Source: Myxococcales bacterium
GTDB lineage: Bacteria; Myxococcota_A; Polyangia; Palsa-1104; SHYY01
NCBI GenBank assembly: GCA_009692555.1
Contig: SHYY01000047.1
Coordinates: 1 to 34,835, forward strand
Reading direction: 5' to 3'
DNA length: 34,835 nucleotides
Below are positions 15,952 to 23,837 of the stretch, in pieces; position 1 is the first letter of the stretch, and every line of letters begins with the position of its first letter. The translations under genes were made by a program, and so were the position numbers. The notes beneath the pieces are model-generated. The model saw only the letters and a list, made by a program, of their open reading frames with translations. It searched no databases and was not told where the DNA came from.

Positions 15952-17591
15952 GCGCGCTGGCGCGGAACCAGGAGGTGTTCGGGGCGTTCTGGCGCCACTT
16001 CGACCTGTTCCCGCCCGAGCGGTGGTGGTCGTGGGCGGAGATCGCGCCGTTCGCCTCCGTCGCTGGTGCGCGGCGGCTCGACATCGGACCGGGGAAGTTT
16101 CCGCGGCTGCCGGTCGCCGGGACCTGCTTTGTCGATACCTCGATGGCGGCGCTGGCGGCGCTCCAGGCGGCGGGTGGCCTCTGCGTGCGCGCGACCTCGC
16201 CCCTGCCCTTCTCCGACGGCGCGTTCGACATCGTGTCGCTGTTCGAGGTGCTCGAGCACGTCGACGACGACGGCGCGCTGCTCCGTGAGATCCACCGCGT
16301 GCTGCGCCCGGGCGGTCAGCTCTTCCTGTCGTGCCCGATGAACCCCGCCTACTGGACCTTCTACGATCAGGTGATCGGCCACGTGCGGCGCTACCGGGCG
16401 GGCGAGCTCGAGCAGAAGCTCGCCAGGCACGGCTTCACCATCGAGCGGGTGTGCGCGCGCGACGACCGGATGGACCGCTGGTTCGGCGCGCTGTTCGGCT
16501 TCGGGGTGCGCCACCTGCCGGGCCTCACCGCGCGGATCGTGAAGCGCTACCTGCCGAAGGTGGCGGCGTTCGTGTGGCAGTGGCACGACGGCGGCGACAT
16601 GGCCGAGGCGGAGCGGCGCGGTGGCGTCGCCTGCCGCGCGCGGCGAAAGGAGGGCAGCGTGGCGTCCAGGAGCGAGGACCAGGAGGTCGCCGACGCGGTG
16701 CGCACGGCCGGGGCGCGAGGCGGCGAGGGACTCTCCCTCTACGAGTCGTCGTACGTCGACCTGGTCCTTTGCGGCGAGAGCGCGGGCGGCCCGGTGGCGC
16801 TGGTCGCCGGATCGCACCTTCGCGACTTTCCCTACCCCGGCACCGAGCCGTGGGACAGCTGCCTGCTGCTCGTCGGTGAGGAGGGATTCGTCTACACCTC
16901 GCGCACGCCCGGCGACGCGCTGCGCCTCGACCTCGACGTGGAGGCCGATGCCTCGGCAGGAACGATCCGCTTCGCAGGTGCCATGCGCCGCGCCACCTCG
17001 GGAGAGCGCGTGGAGATCGCGCTGTCCCTGCCGGTCTCGCTGGTGAAGTTCCCGACGCGGCTGCTCGGCGAGCGCTACAACTTCCTCGAGCTGGCGGGGA
17101 TCCCCGGGATGCGCTGGAGCCCCTACGACCTCTCGGGCGAGGGCGGAGCGCTCCAGGTCGGCGGCGGCGCTCCCGTCGCTGTCAGCGGAATCCGCGGCTC
17201 TTGCGAGCGCGGCCAGCTCACCAACCTCCGCGCCCGCGAGTTCGCGATCAAGTACGACTACGTCGCGGTGGCGCGGCCCGGCGCGTCGGGCTACGGCGTG
17301 ATCGCCTTCGCCTCCCACGCGCTCCACCCCGAGGGCGCGATCGGCCGCGCGATCGACTGGTACCTCCGGCAGTCCGCCTCTGCCAGGCTGATCGTCTCGG
17401 ACGGCGAGCTGTGCGACGGCAACCCGCGCGACGTCTACCTGCCGCCGCAGGACGACGAAGCGGTGCTGCTGTTCGAGGAGCGGATCGACCTCGGCGCGGC
17501 GCTGCTCCAGCGCCAGATGATCCGCACCCGCGACGGCGACGGCGCAACGCTCCACGGGCTCCGGGAGATCTTCACCGCGACCCCGGGGTAG
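15948..17591 (+). CDS. Class I methyltransferase fused to a beta-rich domain
   Basis: GTG 15948 overlaps the pilT stop (GTGA). Residues 1-225 are a SAM-dependent methyltransferase: motif I LDIGPGKFP (44-52), then SPLPFSDGAFDIVSLFEVLEH and REIHRVLRPGGQLFLSCP, as in the UbiE/Methyltransf_11 group. Residues ~238-547 are a separate beta-rich region that I do not recognise (SYVDLVLCGES, DYVAVARPGASGYGVIAFAS). Inside the frame, AAAGGAGGG at 16646-16654 stands four bases before an in-frame GTG (16659), so the second domain may be made on its own as a 310-residue protein. The original arrangement may have been two genes that lost the intervening stop. The substrate is unknown; the gene context is pilus ATPases. 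Confidence 0.75.
   Translation: MSALARNQEVFGAFWRHFDLFPPERWWSWAEIAPFASVAGARRLDIGPGKFPRLPVAGTCFVDTSMAALAALQAAGGLCVRATSPLPFSDGAFDIVSLFEVLEHVDDDGALLREIHRVLRPGGQLFLSCPMNPAYWTFYDQVIGHVRRYRAGELEQKLARHGFTIERVCARDDRMDRWFGALFGFGVRHLPGLTARIVKRYLPKVAAFVWQWHDGGDMAEAERRGGVACRARRKEGSVASRSEDQEVADAVRTAGARGGEGLSLYESSYVDLVLCGESAGGPVALVAGSHLRDFPYPGTEPWDSCLLLVGEEGFVYTSRTPGDALRLDLDVEADASAGTIRFAGAMRRATSGERVEIALSLPVSLVKFPTRLLGERYNFLELAGIPGMRWSPYDLSGEGGALQVGGGAPVAVSGIRGSCERGQLTNLRAREFAIKYDYVAVARPGASGYGVIAFASHALHPEGAIGRAIDWYLRQSASARLIVSDGELCDGNPRDVYLPPQDDEAVLLFEERIDLGAALLQRQMIRTRDGDGATLHGLREIFTATPG
16646..16661 (+). promoter_or_regulatory. Internal ribosome-binding site and in-frame GTG start
   Basis: AAAGGAGGG, four bases, then GTG at 16659-16661, in frame with the surrounding long gene. 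This is the strongest Shine-Dalgarno match in the cluster, yet it lies in the middle of an open frame exactly at the domain boundary between the methyltransferase and the C-terminal domain. Confidence 0.6.
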
Positions 17592-17676
17592 GGAGCAGGG
17601 GCCCGCGGGGCGGTGCAGGAATTTGTGCTGTCGCTGGAGCCTGGATAGACTGGACGGAGAGCTGGCGAGGAGCGCG

Positions 17677-17961
17677 ATGGAAACGCTGCTGCAAGTGGTC
17701 TTCCCGGCGGTGGTGATCTTCACTACCCTGTTCGGGTTCCTGTCGCGGGGTTTTCCGAGGCCGAGCGGCGTGGAGATGTTCTGGCGGGTCGGCCTGACCG
17801 GCCTCGCCCTCGGGGGAGTGCTCTGGTACGTCACCTACCGCACCGGGCTGCTCGATACCGCGCCCGAGTTCGTCCGCGATCTGTACCTCGGCCTGAGCGT
17901 GGGCGGCGGTGGGCTGACCGTGTTCGCGGCGATCGGCAGCGCGCTCAAGAAGCAGCGCTGA
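17677..17961 (+). CDS. Small three-helix membrane protein
   Basis: This 94-residue protein starts at ATG 17677, with GAGGAG at 17667-17672. It has three hydrophobic segments: LLQVVFPAVVIFTTLFGF, VGLTGLALGGVLWYVTY, and YLGLSVGGGGLTVFAAIG. It ends in the basic LKKQR, so the C-terminus is probably cytosolic. No family is recognised. It lies between the methyltransferase and the pyruvate-kinase-like gene (ten bases to the latter). Confidence 0.7.
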   Translation: METLLQVVFPAVVIFTTLFGFLSRGFPRPSGVEMFWRVGLTGLALGGVLWYVTYRTGLLDTAPEFVRDLYLGLSVGGGGLTVFAAIGSALKKQR

Positions 17962-17971
17962 GCGACGATAA

Positions 17972-19090
17972 ATGCCGGAAGACCCGCGCAGGTTCCTCGC
18001 CATCGCGAGCCTCGGCCGACGTGCCATCGAGGCCCCTTCCGAGCTGGCCGTGCTGTGCGACGCGGGAGCGGATCTGATCCGGATCAACTTCTCCCACACC
18101 ACGGCGTCCGAGGCGGCGCGGGTGACGGAGTGGGTCCGCACGAACCGCCCGTCGGTCCGGCTGATGCAGGATCTGCAGGGCGCCAAGCTGCGGGTGGGCA
18201 AGCTGGCGCGAGAGATCCGGGTCGCGGCGGGCGAGGTGGTGGTCTTCGTCTCGGAGAGCCGCTTCGAGAGCCTGCCCGATGCGAAGCACAAGAATGCGAT
18301 CGTGCCCGTGAGCGCGCCGTTCCCGTTCACCCGCCTCGCCGGCACGCGCCTGATTCGCATGAAGGACGGAACGATGATCTTCCGCGTCGAGTCGAACCTC
18401 GCGCTTGATCAGGAGGCGATCCAGTGCCGCACCGAGCTCGGCGGCGTGATCCGCGCCGAGAAGGGGATGAACGCGCCGGGCGTCGAGCGGATGGACATCG
18501 GGCTGCCGCCAAAGGACCTGCGCGACCTCGAAGCGGCCTACGCGCTCCGGCCCGACGTGGTGTGCGTCTCGTTCGTGACTTCCGAGCGCGAGCTGCGGGA
18601 GGCGCGCGAGGTGATCGACCGCGGGCCGGCCGACTGGCGGCCGGAGCTGTGGGCCAAGGTCGAGTGCGCCGAGGCGATGCTCCACCTGGAGGCGATCTGC
18701 GGCGCGTGCGACGCCGTACTGATCGGGCAGGGCGACCTCTCCGGCGAGCTGGGCGCCGATCCGGCGCAGGGCGCGGCGCTCGAGATCGCCGAGCGCGTGC
18801 GCGCCTGCGGAAAGCCCTGCTCCGTCGGCACCGGCTTGCTCGAATCGATGCGCCGGGGAACGGTGCCCACCGGCGGAGAGATCGCGAATTTGCAACGGTT
18901 CACCCAGCGCGGAGTGAGCGGATTTCTTTTGACCGCCGAGACCACCATCGGCGCCGACCCCGGCGGAGCGCTGCGCGCGCTGCGACTGTGCCTCGAGTAC
19001 ACCCCGCCCGCCAGCGACGGGGAAGGGGCGCAGGCGGAGCCCACCCCGGCGGTCAGGCGGCCACGGGCGAAGCGTCCCCTAAGGGGCTGA
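17972..19090 (+). CDS. Pyruvate kinase-like protein lacking the C-terminal domain
   Basis: This 372-residue protein is shorter than the usual 470-590 for pyruvate kinase. The barrel motifs are present: RINFSHT (Arg37, Asn39, Ser41), DLQGAKLRVG (67-76), KGMNAPG, LWAKVE (Lys229, Glu231, catalytic and metal residues), GDLSGELG (Asp255), TGLLESM (Thr287) and LTAETTIGADP in place of the usual SGETA. The small B domain also appears present. The C-terminal domain that binds allosteric effectors is absent; the chain ends in a short basic tail (RRPRAKRPLRG). MVARGDL of the family is here LIGQGDL. It may retain phosphotransfer from phosphoenolpyruvate but should not be regulated in the usual way, or it may serve another 2-oxoacid reaction. 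It is last in the pilus-ATPase cluster. Confidence 0.75.
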   Translation: MPEDPRRFLAIASLGRRAIEAPSELAVLCDAGADLIRINFSHTTASEAARVTEWVRTNRPSVRLMQDLQGAKLRVGKLAREIRVAAGEVVVFVSESRFESLPDAKHKNAIVPVSAPFPFTRLAGTRLIRMKDGTMIFRVESNLALDQEAIQCRTELGGVIRAEKGMNAPGVERMDIGLPPKDLRDLEAAYALRPDVVCVSFVTSERELREAREVIDRGPADWRPELWAKVECAEAMLHLEAICGACDAVLIGQGDLSGELGADPAQGAALEIAERVRACGKPCSVGTGLLESMRRGTVPTGGEIANLQRFTQRGVSGFLLTAETTIGADPGGALRALRLCLEYTPPASDGEGAQAEPTPAVRRPRAKRPLRG

Positions 19091-19110
19091 TCGCCGGGAG
19101 CTCCGGAACG

Positions 19111-21045
19111 TCATTTCTTCAATCCCAGGGTCCGATAGGGATCGATGATCTCCGCCACGCCCTTCGCCAGGAAGCTGTTGACGAAGTGGAAGGTCTGCTC
19201 GATCGCCACCGGATTGGCCGCCACGTTGCCGTGGGTCGCCCTCTTCGTCCCCGGGCCGGCGCCCTCCCACACCACGTCGAATTCGAACACGCCGGCGCTG
19301 TGGGTCGGGTCGATGTTGCCGGCCGTCGGCAGGGTTGCCATCCGCGGCAGCCCGCCGATCTTCAACAGCTCGTCACCGACGTGGGGCGCGCCGAGGCCGC
19401 GCGCGAAGTACGAATTGCAGACGTTCGGCACCGTGTCGTCGGCGAGCACCATCTGCATCAGGAGCTGCGGGCGCGCCTGATCGAAGCCGGGGAGTCGATC
19501 GCGCACGATGTAGGGCGTGTAGGCGCCCGCGTCGCCGCGGTCGATCGCGGTCTGCAAAAGCGGGAAGAAGCGAGCCACATCCCCGTCGCTGGCGCTGTTC
19601 CGGTAGAGGTCGATCACGATCTTGAACTGGTCGGCGAACTGGATGATCTCGGTGACCCGCGCGCCGGGGACGATCGGCACCGCGACCTTCACGTCGGGCG
19701 CGAAGGCGAGGAACTCCGCCGCCATGATTCCGCCCAGCGAAACGCCGAGATACATCAGCCGATCGAGGGCCAGATCGGGCTTCTTGTCGCCGTCGGCGTC
19801 GATGCCGGGGCGCAGGAGCTCGACCAGCTGAAGCTTGTCGTAGGTCGACTGGCGAAAATTGTCGCGCAGCCTCTGTGCATCGAGGGTATCGCCGCCGCTG
19901 AGGTTGAAGCCGAAGAAGTCGAGGACGGTGGTGAGCTTGCCGGGCGTGGCCGGTTGATCGGGGTGATCCCCGTGCTTGACCGCGTCGATGGCGATGGTGG
20001 CGAAGCCCTTCGGCGCGGCGAGCTCGGCCAGCTGGCCCGCCTGATGGCGATCGCCACCAAGGCCGTGGCCGTACAGGATGGTCGGATAGCCGCCGGCGCC
20101 CGGTGGAGCGGCGAGCGGCAAGTAGATCGTCACCGGTAGCGTATAGGCGTCGTGGGCGGTGAGGTCCTTCTCGTCGACAAAGCGGTGCGCGGCGCGGTAG
20201 TCGAACGCCGCCATCGTCCCCTCGCAGGCGCGGTAGGGCTTCTTCCCGTCGCTGACGCAGGCGCCCAGTGGGGTGTACTTCATGGCGCGCTTGCGGATTT
20301 CGGCGGCGATCGCCGCGCTGTCGTCGACGGTGTGCTGGGTGGTGAAGACCATCGCCGCTGCGAGATCCCCGGCACTCTTGATCGCTCCCTCGGCGACCAG
20401 CCGCGCCAGCAGATCGTCGATCCGGCCGCGCAACCGCCTCAGCGCCGGATCGGTGGCCTTCCCGTCGAGGAGCGAGCGCATGAAGGGCGGCGCCGCGACG
20501 CTCCCGCCGCCCTGCGCGCGGAGCCTGGTGGTCACCGCGAGACCGTGGCGCAGCTTCGGGCGGAGCGGCCGGAGCGGGCGCACCACCAGCGTGCTCCAGC
20601 GATCCTCCGGATTTCCGCTCCCGACGTACTCCTCGACCAGGGTGAACGACGCATCGAGGAAGCGCGTCTTCGCGCCGTCGAATTCGACCAGCAGCACCGA
20701 GGCATCCGCGCGCCCCGAGCCGTCGCCGGGCGCGGGGAGTGTGCCCGGATCGATCGCCGCTCCGAAGCGCACGAACAGCGGTGCGGTGGTGCCGAATCCG
20801 TCGAGCAGCGAGAGATCGTCGAAGATCTTGCGGAACGCGCCCCCCGACGGCCCGATGTCGAGGTTGTCGCCAGGGATCACCCGGAGCCGGAGGCCGGTCG
20901 GCGTGGACGCATCGTCGACGGTCCAGAGGTCGTCCGGCCAGGCCGCGATCTGCTTGCCGGGAGGCGGCTCCTGCATCGCCTGCCCGCAGCCGGCGACAGC
21001 GACGAGCATCGCACTCAAGATCGCCACACGGAACGTACGGGTCAT
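19111..21045 (-). CDS. Lipid-anchored alpha/beta hydrolase
   Basis: This is a 644-residue protein. ATG 21045 is fixed by AAGGAGG five bases upstream and a lipoprotein signal ending VAGC (Cys 20). Residues ~25-300 form a beta-rich region, including RFGAAIDPGTLP and EDRWSTLVVRPLRP, common to secreted Myxococcota hydrolases. Residues ~305-640 are an alpha/beta hydrolase with oxyanion YGHGLGG (325-331), nucleophile elbow GVSLGG (Ser436), ADDTVPN (Asp536 or 537) and a candidate His605 (THGN). A lipase or esterase activity at the outer membrane is likely; the substrate is unknown. Its ribosome-binding site overlaps the stop of the upstream CsgG-like gene, so it is third in that operon. Confidence 0.8.
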   Translation of the reverse strand: MTRTFRVAILSAMLVAVAGCGQAMQEPPPGKQIAAWPDDLWTVDDASTPTGLRLRVIPGDNLDIGPSGGAFRKIFDDLSLLDGFGTTAPLFVRFGAAIDPGTLPAPGDGSGRADASVLLVEFDGAKTRFLDASFTLVEEYVGSGNPEDRWSTLVVRPLRPLRPKLRHGLAVTTRLRAQGGGSVAAPPFMRSLLDGKATDPALRRLRGRIDDLLARLVAEGAIKSAGDLAAAMVFTTQHTVDDSAAIAAEIRKRAMKYTPLGACVSDGKKPYRACEGTMAAFDYRAAHRFVDEKDLTAHDAYTLPVTIYLPLAAPPGAGGYPTILYGHGLGGDRHQAGQLAELAAPKGFATIAIDAVKHGDHPDQPATPGKLTTVLDFFGFNLSGGDTLDAQRLRDNFRQSTYDKLQLVELLRPGIDADGDKKPDLALDRLMYLGVSLGGIMAAEFLAFAPDVKVAVPIVPGARVTEIIQFADQFKIVIDLYRNSASDGDVARFFPLLQTAIDRGDAGAYTPYIVRDRLPGFDQARPQLLMQMVLADDTVPNVCNSYFARGLGAPHVGDELLKIGGLPRMATLPTAGNIDPTHSAGVFEFDVVWEGAGPGTKRATHGNVAANPVAIEQTFHFVNSFLAKGVAEIIDPYRTLGLKK

Positions 21046-21056
21046 CGCCGCCTCCT

Positions 21057-22427
21057 TCAACCGTCGACGGGGATCATCATGTCGAACGCGCTCTTCATCT
21101 CGCGGTAGGCCGCGGCGTCCTCTTTTTCGAAGGCGGCCCGGTCGCGCCGTGCACCGGCGAAGTCGCCGCACTCGATGTCGATGAACACCAGATCGCGCAG
21201 GGTGTGCTTGCGCTCGAAGATCGATTTTCCCACTTCGAGGCAGGCGCGGAACAGCCGCTGCGCCTCGCGGAGCTGATCGTGCCCGCGGTAGATCGCGGCG
21301 ACGCGGCAGAGATCCCACCGCTCGGACGATCCCATCTTCGCCACCTCCGCGGCGGCGAGCGCCTGGCCGTCGTCGGCCTTGCGCTTCTTGCGGATCGCCT
21401 CCTCCATGATCGACTCGACGCCCTTGAAGTAGGCCGACGCGGGATAGCGTTTCATGAACGCCTCGCCGTCGCGCAGCACGCCATCGCGGTCCTTCAGCAT
21501 GTTCTCCGCGGTCACGAGGTAGAAGGCTGCCACCTCGTCGGCGCTGGCCGCCCCGGGGAGCGCGTTTTGGGGCTTCGGCGGCGGGTGCTTCGCCATCTCC
21601 TTCGCTGTCACCATCAATTCGTGGTAGCGGCGCGCGATCATCAGCTGGTTCAGCAGCATCATCGCGATCTGCTGCGCGGTCTGCGGATCCTTCTCGCGGG
21701 CCAGCTTCTCGCGCGTCTCCTGCAGCGTGCGCTCCTGCGCCGAAATCGCCGTCGCCTGGTACTTCTTCATCCGCTGCTCGAGCGCCGCCAGATCGGCCGC
21801 CGCGTAGGTGAAGCCGGCGTCCTCCGCGAGCGCCAGCTTCAGCCACTCGCGCCGCTTGTCGTCGTTCTCGGCGACCACCGACTCGCCGTACAGCTCGATC
21901 GTCTTCATGCTCTTCAGCGAAGGGCGATTGCCCGATCGCTCGACGATCTTCTTGACGTGCTGGGCGAGCCCGGCCGAGCGCAACAGCTCCGCGGTGATCT
22001 TGTCCTGCAGGCGCAGGAAGTCGGTCGCCTTGCCGTCGACCTTGGCGGTGCCGACGATCTCGCCGCTCTCGACCCGCACGAAGCGCGCGGTGAGCCGCAC
22101 CTGCGGGAGCGCCTTCTGGTACGCGCCAGTGACGATCAGCGTCGCGCCGAGGAGCTTGCCGATGCGGGCCGAGGTGGTGAGATCGAGATCGGCGCGCTGC
22201 GCCTGGAGCTTCTGCTCGGCGAGGATCCGATCGAGGCTGCCGCGCTCGATCACCTTCACGTCGGACAGCTGCTTCAAATCGGCGGTGACGGTCTCGCGGA
22301 TCGCCTCGCCGACCTGGCTGGCGGCATCGGAGAGGTCGCGGAAGGGCATCACCGCGACGGTCTGCGCGGCGCGCGCGCTGCCGGCAGCGACGGTGGAGCA
22401 GAGGAGCGCGAAGAGGAGGCGCCTCAC
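21057..22427 (-). CDS. CsgG/FlgO-like exported protein
   Basis: This 456-residue protein starts at GTG 22427 (overlapping the upstream stop), with signal peptide MRRLLFALLCSTVAAGSARA cleaved before AQ. Residues 21-170 match the CsgG/FlgO/TolB-N type fold: TVAVMPFRDLSD, EAIRETVTADLKQL, VKVIERGSLDRILAEQKLQ, IGKLLGATLIVTGAYQ, and VRLTARFVRVESGEIVG. The remaining ~280 residues are helical and look TPR-like, with charged repeats. Members of this fold act as outer-membrane secretion or envelope assembly factors. Partners are the fibrinogen-like lipoprotein upstream and the hydrolase downstream. CsgG's own transmembrane beta segments cannot be identified, so curli-type secretion is not claimed. Confidence 0.75.
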   Translation of the reverse strand: MRRLLFALLCSTVAAGSARAAQTVAVMPFRDLSDAASQVGEAIRETVTADLKQLSDVKVIERGSLDRILAEQKLQAQRADLDLTTSARIGKLLGATLIVTGAYQKALPQVRLTARFVRVESGEIVGTAKVDGKATDFLRLQDKITAELLRSAGLAQHVKKIVERSGNRPSLKSMKTIELYGESVVAENDDKRREWLKLALAEDAGFTYAAADLAALEQRMKKYQATAISAQERTLQETREKLAREKDPQTAQQIAMMLLNQLMIARRYHELMVTAKEMAKHPPPKPQNALPGAASADEVAAFYLVTAENMLKDRDGVLRDGEAFMKRYPASAYFKGVESIMEEAIRKKRKADDGQALAAAEVAKMGSSERWDLCRVAAIYRGHDQLREAQRLFRACLEVGKSIFERKHTLRDLVFIDIECGDFAGARRDRAAFEKEDAAAYREMKSAFDMMIPVDG

Positions 22428-23653
22428 CGGATGGCGAAGCCCCAGGTGTAGGCCATCCCGCGGTACTTGCAGGTGGCGCCGTCGGTCCAGGCCCAGGTGT
22501 TGTCCAGCCGGCCGCCCGGGCAGTACTCCCCCGCGTAGTCGGCGATGTGTCCCTTGATCCCGGTCTGCCCGTCGCTGTCGCAGGCGTAGGCGGTCTCCAC
22601 CGCGCCGTTGTAGGCGTAGTCGACGCAGCCCATCATGATCAGCGAATTGTTCGGTCCGTAGGAGCCCTGCTTGAAGGCTTTGCCGGCGGGGCCGATGGCC
22701 ATGTTGGTGGCCACCTGGTTCCAGACGCCCGCGGTGTAGGCCTGGGTGTAGGCCTCGCCCGAGGTCTTGTTGAACACCATGATCTCCGTGTACGGAACGC
22801 AGGCCAGCTTCTTCGACCATGCGGCGGAGCCGACCACGCCGCTGTCGGTGATCCCGAGGCTGGTCTTGGCGCTTCCGGCCTGCCAGCCCGCGACGGTCCA
22901 GCCGCCGCCCTTCTGGGTCATATCGCAGTAGAAGTCGACCGGGGTGCCGTTGGCGCAGGGGTCGAGCTTGTAGATCCCGTCGCTGTTGCCGGCGCCCTGG
23001 GCGAGGATCTCCTTGCAGCCGCCGAGCACCTTGCACACTCCGGCGACGCAGCCGATGCCGGGCGCGCAGTCCTTCGCGGCGCCGCACCCCTTGCCGATCG
23101 CGCACCGGTTCGGGCAGGGGCCCCCGCAGTCCACGTCGGTCTCGCTGCCGTTCTTCAGGTTGTCCTGGCAGCCCGGGGCGAGGTCCGGCGGTGGCGTGAG
23201 ATCCGGCGGCGGCGCGAGATCCGGCGGCGGCGCGAGATCCGGCGGCGGCGCGAGATCCGGTGGCGGCGCGAGATCCGGCGGCGGCGCGAGATCCGGCAGC
23301 GGGACCAGATCAGGCAGCGGAACAAGATCCGGTGGTGGAGTGAGATCGGGCGGCGGCGCGAGATCGGGCGGGATCGCGAGATCGGGCGGGAGCGCGAGGT
23401 CGAGCGGGATCGCGAGGTCGAGCGCCACCGCGAGGTCCGGCAGCGACGAGAGATCAGCGACGGCGAGGTCGGTGGCGGCGGCGAGATCGGCGGAGCGAGA
23501 GAGATCCGGGGAATCCCCGGCATCGAGGCGCCGGGCGAGATCCTGCGAAGGAGCAGCGTCCTGGGGCGTGCCGCCGGGATCACCGCCACAGCCCGCGGCG
23601 GCCACGGCCACGGCGAGCAGGGCGGACCACGACAGGGATCGGGCGGGACGCAT
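22424..23653 (-). CDS. PDLA-repeat lipoprotein with fibrinogen-like domain
   Basis: This is a 409-residue protein. ATG 23653 follows GAGG, and the signal ends AAAGC (Cys 22). Residues ~35-165 are a low-complexity linker of PDLAPP-type hexapeptides. A Cys-rich stretch follows (GSETDVDCGGPCPN, then KGCGAAKDCAPG), a module frequent in secreted Myxococcota proteins. Residues ~215-409 resemble a fibrinogen-C-like or COLFI-type domain: NSDGIYKLDP, FYCDMTQKGGGWTVAGW, and a Trp/Gly-rich end. The linker probably spaces a ligand-binding head from the outer membrane. First gene of the operon 23653-19111; its stop overlaps the next start by four bases. Confidence 0.8.
   Translation of the reverse strand: MRPARSLSWSALLAVAVAAAGCGGDPGGTPQDAAPSQDLARRLDAGDSPDLSRSADLAAATDLAVADLSSLPDLAVALDLAIPLDLALPPDLAIPPDLAPPPDLTPPPDLVPLPDLVPLPDLAPPPDLAPPPDLAPPPDLAPPPDLAPPPDLTPPPDLAPGCQDNLKNGSETDVDCGGPCPNRCAIGKGCGAAKDCAPGIGCVAGVCKVLGGCKEILAQGAGNSDGIYKLDPCANGTPVDFYCDMTQKGGGWTVAGWQAGSAKTSLGITDSGVVGSAAWSKKLACVPYTEIMVFNKTSGEAYTQAYTAGVWNQVATNMAIGPAGKAFKQGSYGPNNSLIMMGCVDYAYNGAVETAYACDSDGQTGIKGHIADYAGEYCPGGRLDNTWAWTDGATCKYRGMAYTWGFAIR
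23178..23447. repeat. 18-bp tandem repeat, about 15 units
   Basis: Fifteen consecutive 18-bp units of the form gcgagatccggcggcggc run head to tail within the lipoprotein gene. They encode the PPPDLA hexapeptide on the minus strand. The units nearest 23196-23285 are almost identical; units towards 23447 are diverged, which suggests recent expansion at the C-terminal side of the linker. Confidence 0.9.
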
Positions 23654-23771
23654 GCTGCACCTCGGGAAACAGTTGCGCGACGATACCCCAAAGCGGTGCC
23701 CACGGTCCACGCGGGGCGTGTCAATCCGCCCGCGCACCGTCGGTGAACCGCGCCGGGAGCGGCTTTCGCGG

Positions 23772-23787
23772 TGGCACGGTCGCTGCT
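23772..23787 (+). promoter_or_regulatory. Sigma-54-type promoter candidate for the TPR lipoprotein gene
   Basis: TGGCACGgtcgCTGCT has GG at -24 and GC at -12 with the exact sigma-54 spacing and matches the consensus except for the first T of TTGC. It lies 50 bases before ATG 23838, giving a leader of about 40 bases. An FHA-type sigma-54 activator is encoded 2.4 kb downstream. Confidence 0.5.
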
Positions 23788-23837
23788 CAAGGCGCGGAGG
23801 CGACCGGAAGCACAACCCTCGAAAAGGAGCCCAGACA

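Noticed and set aside
19076..19086. CCCCTAAGGGG between convergent genes as a terminator
   Set aside because: The stem has only four pairs, lies inside the coding end of the pyruvate-kinase-like gene and has no U-tract.
21046..21846. A 267-codon upstream extension of the alpha/beta hydrolase frame
   Set aside because: It is out of frame across the CsgG-like gene. The strong AAGGAGG and lipoprotein signal fix the start at 21045.
23178..23447. CRISPR-like array
   Set aside because: The 18-bp units are contiguous without spacers and encode a lipoprotein linker.
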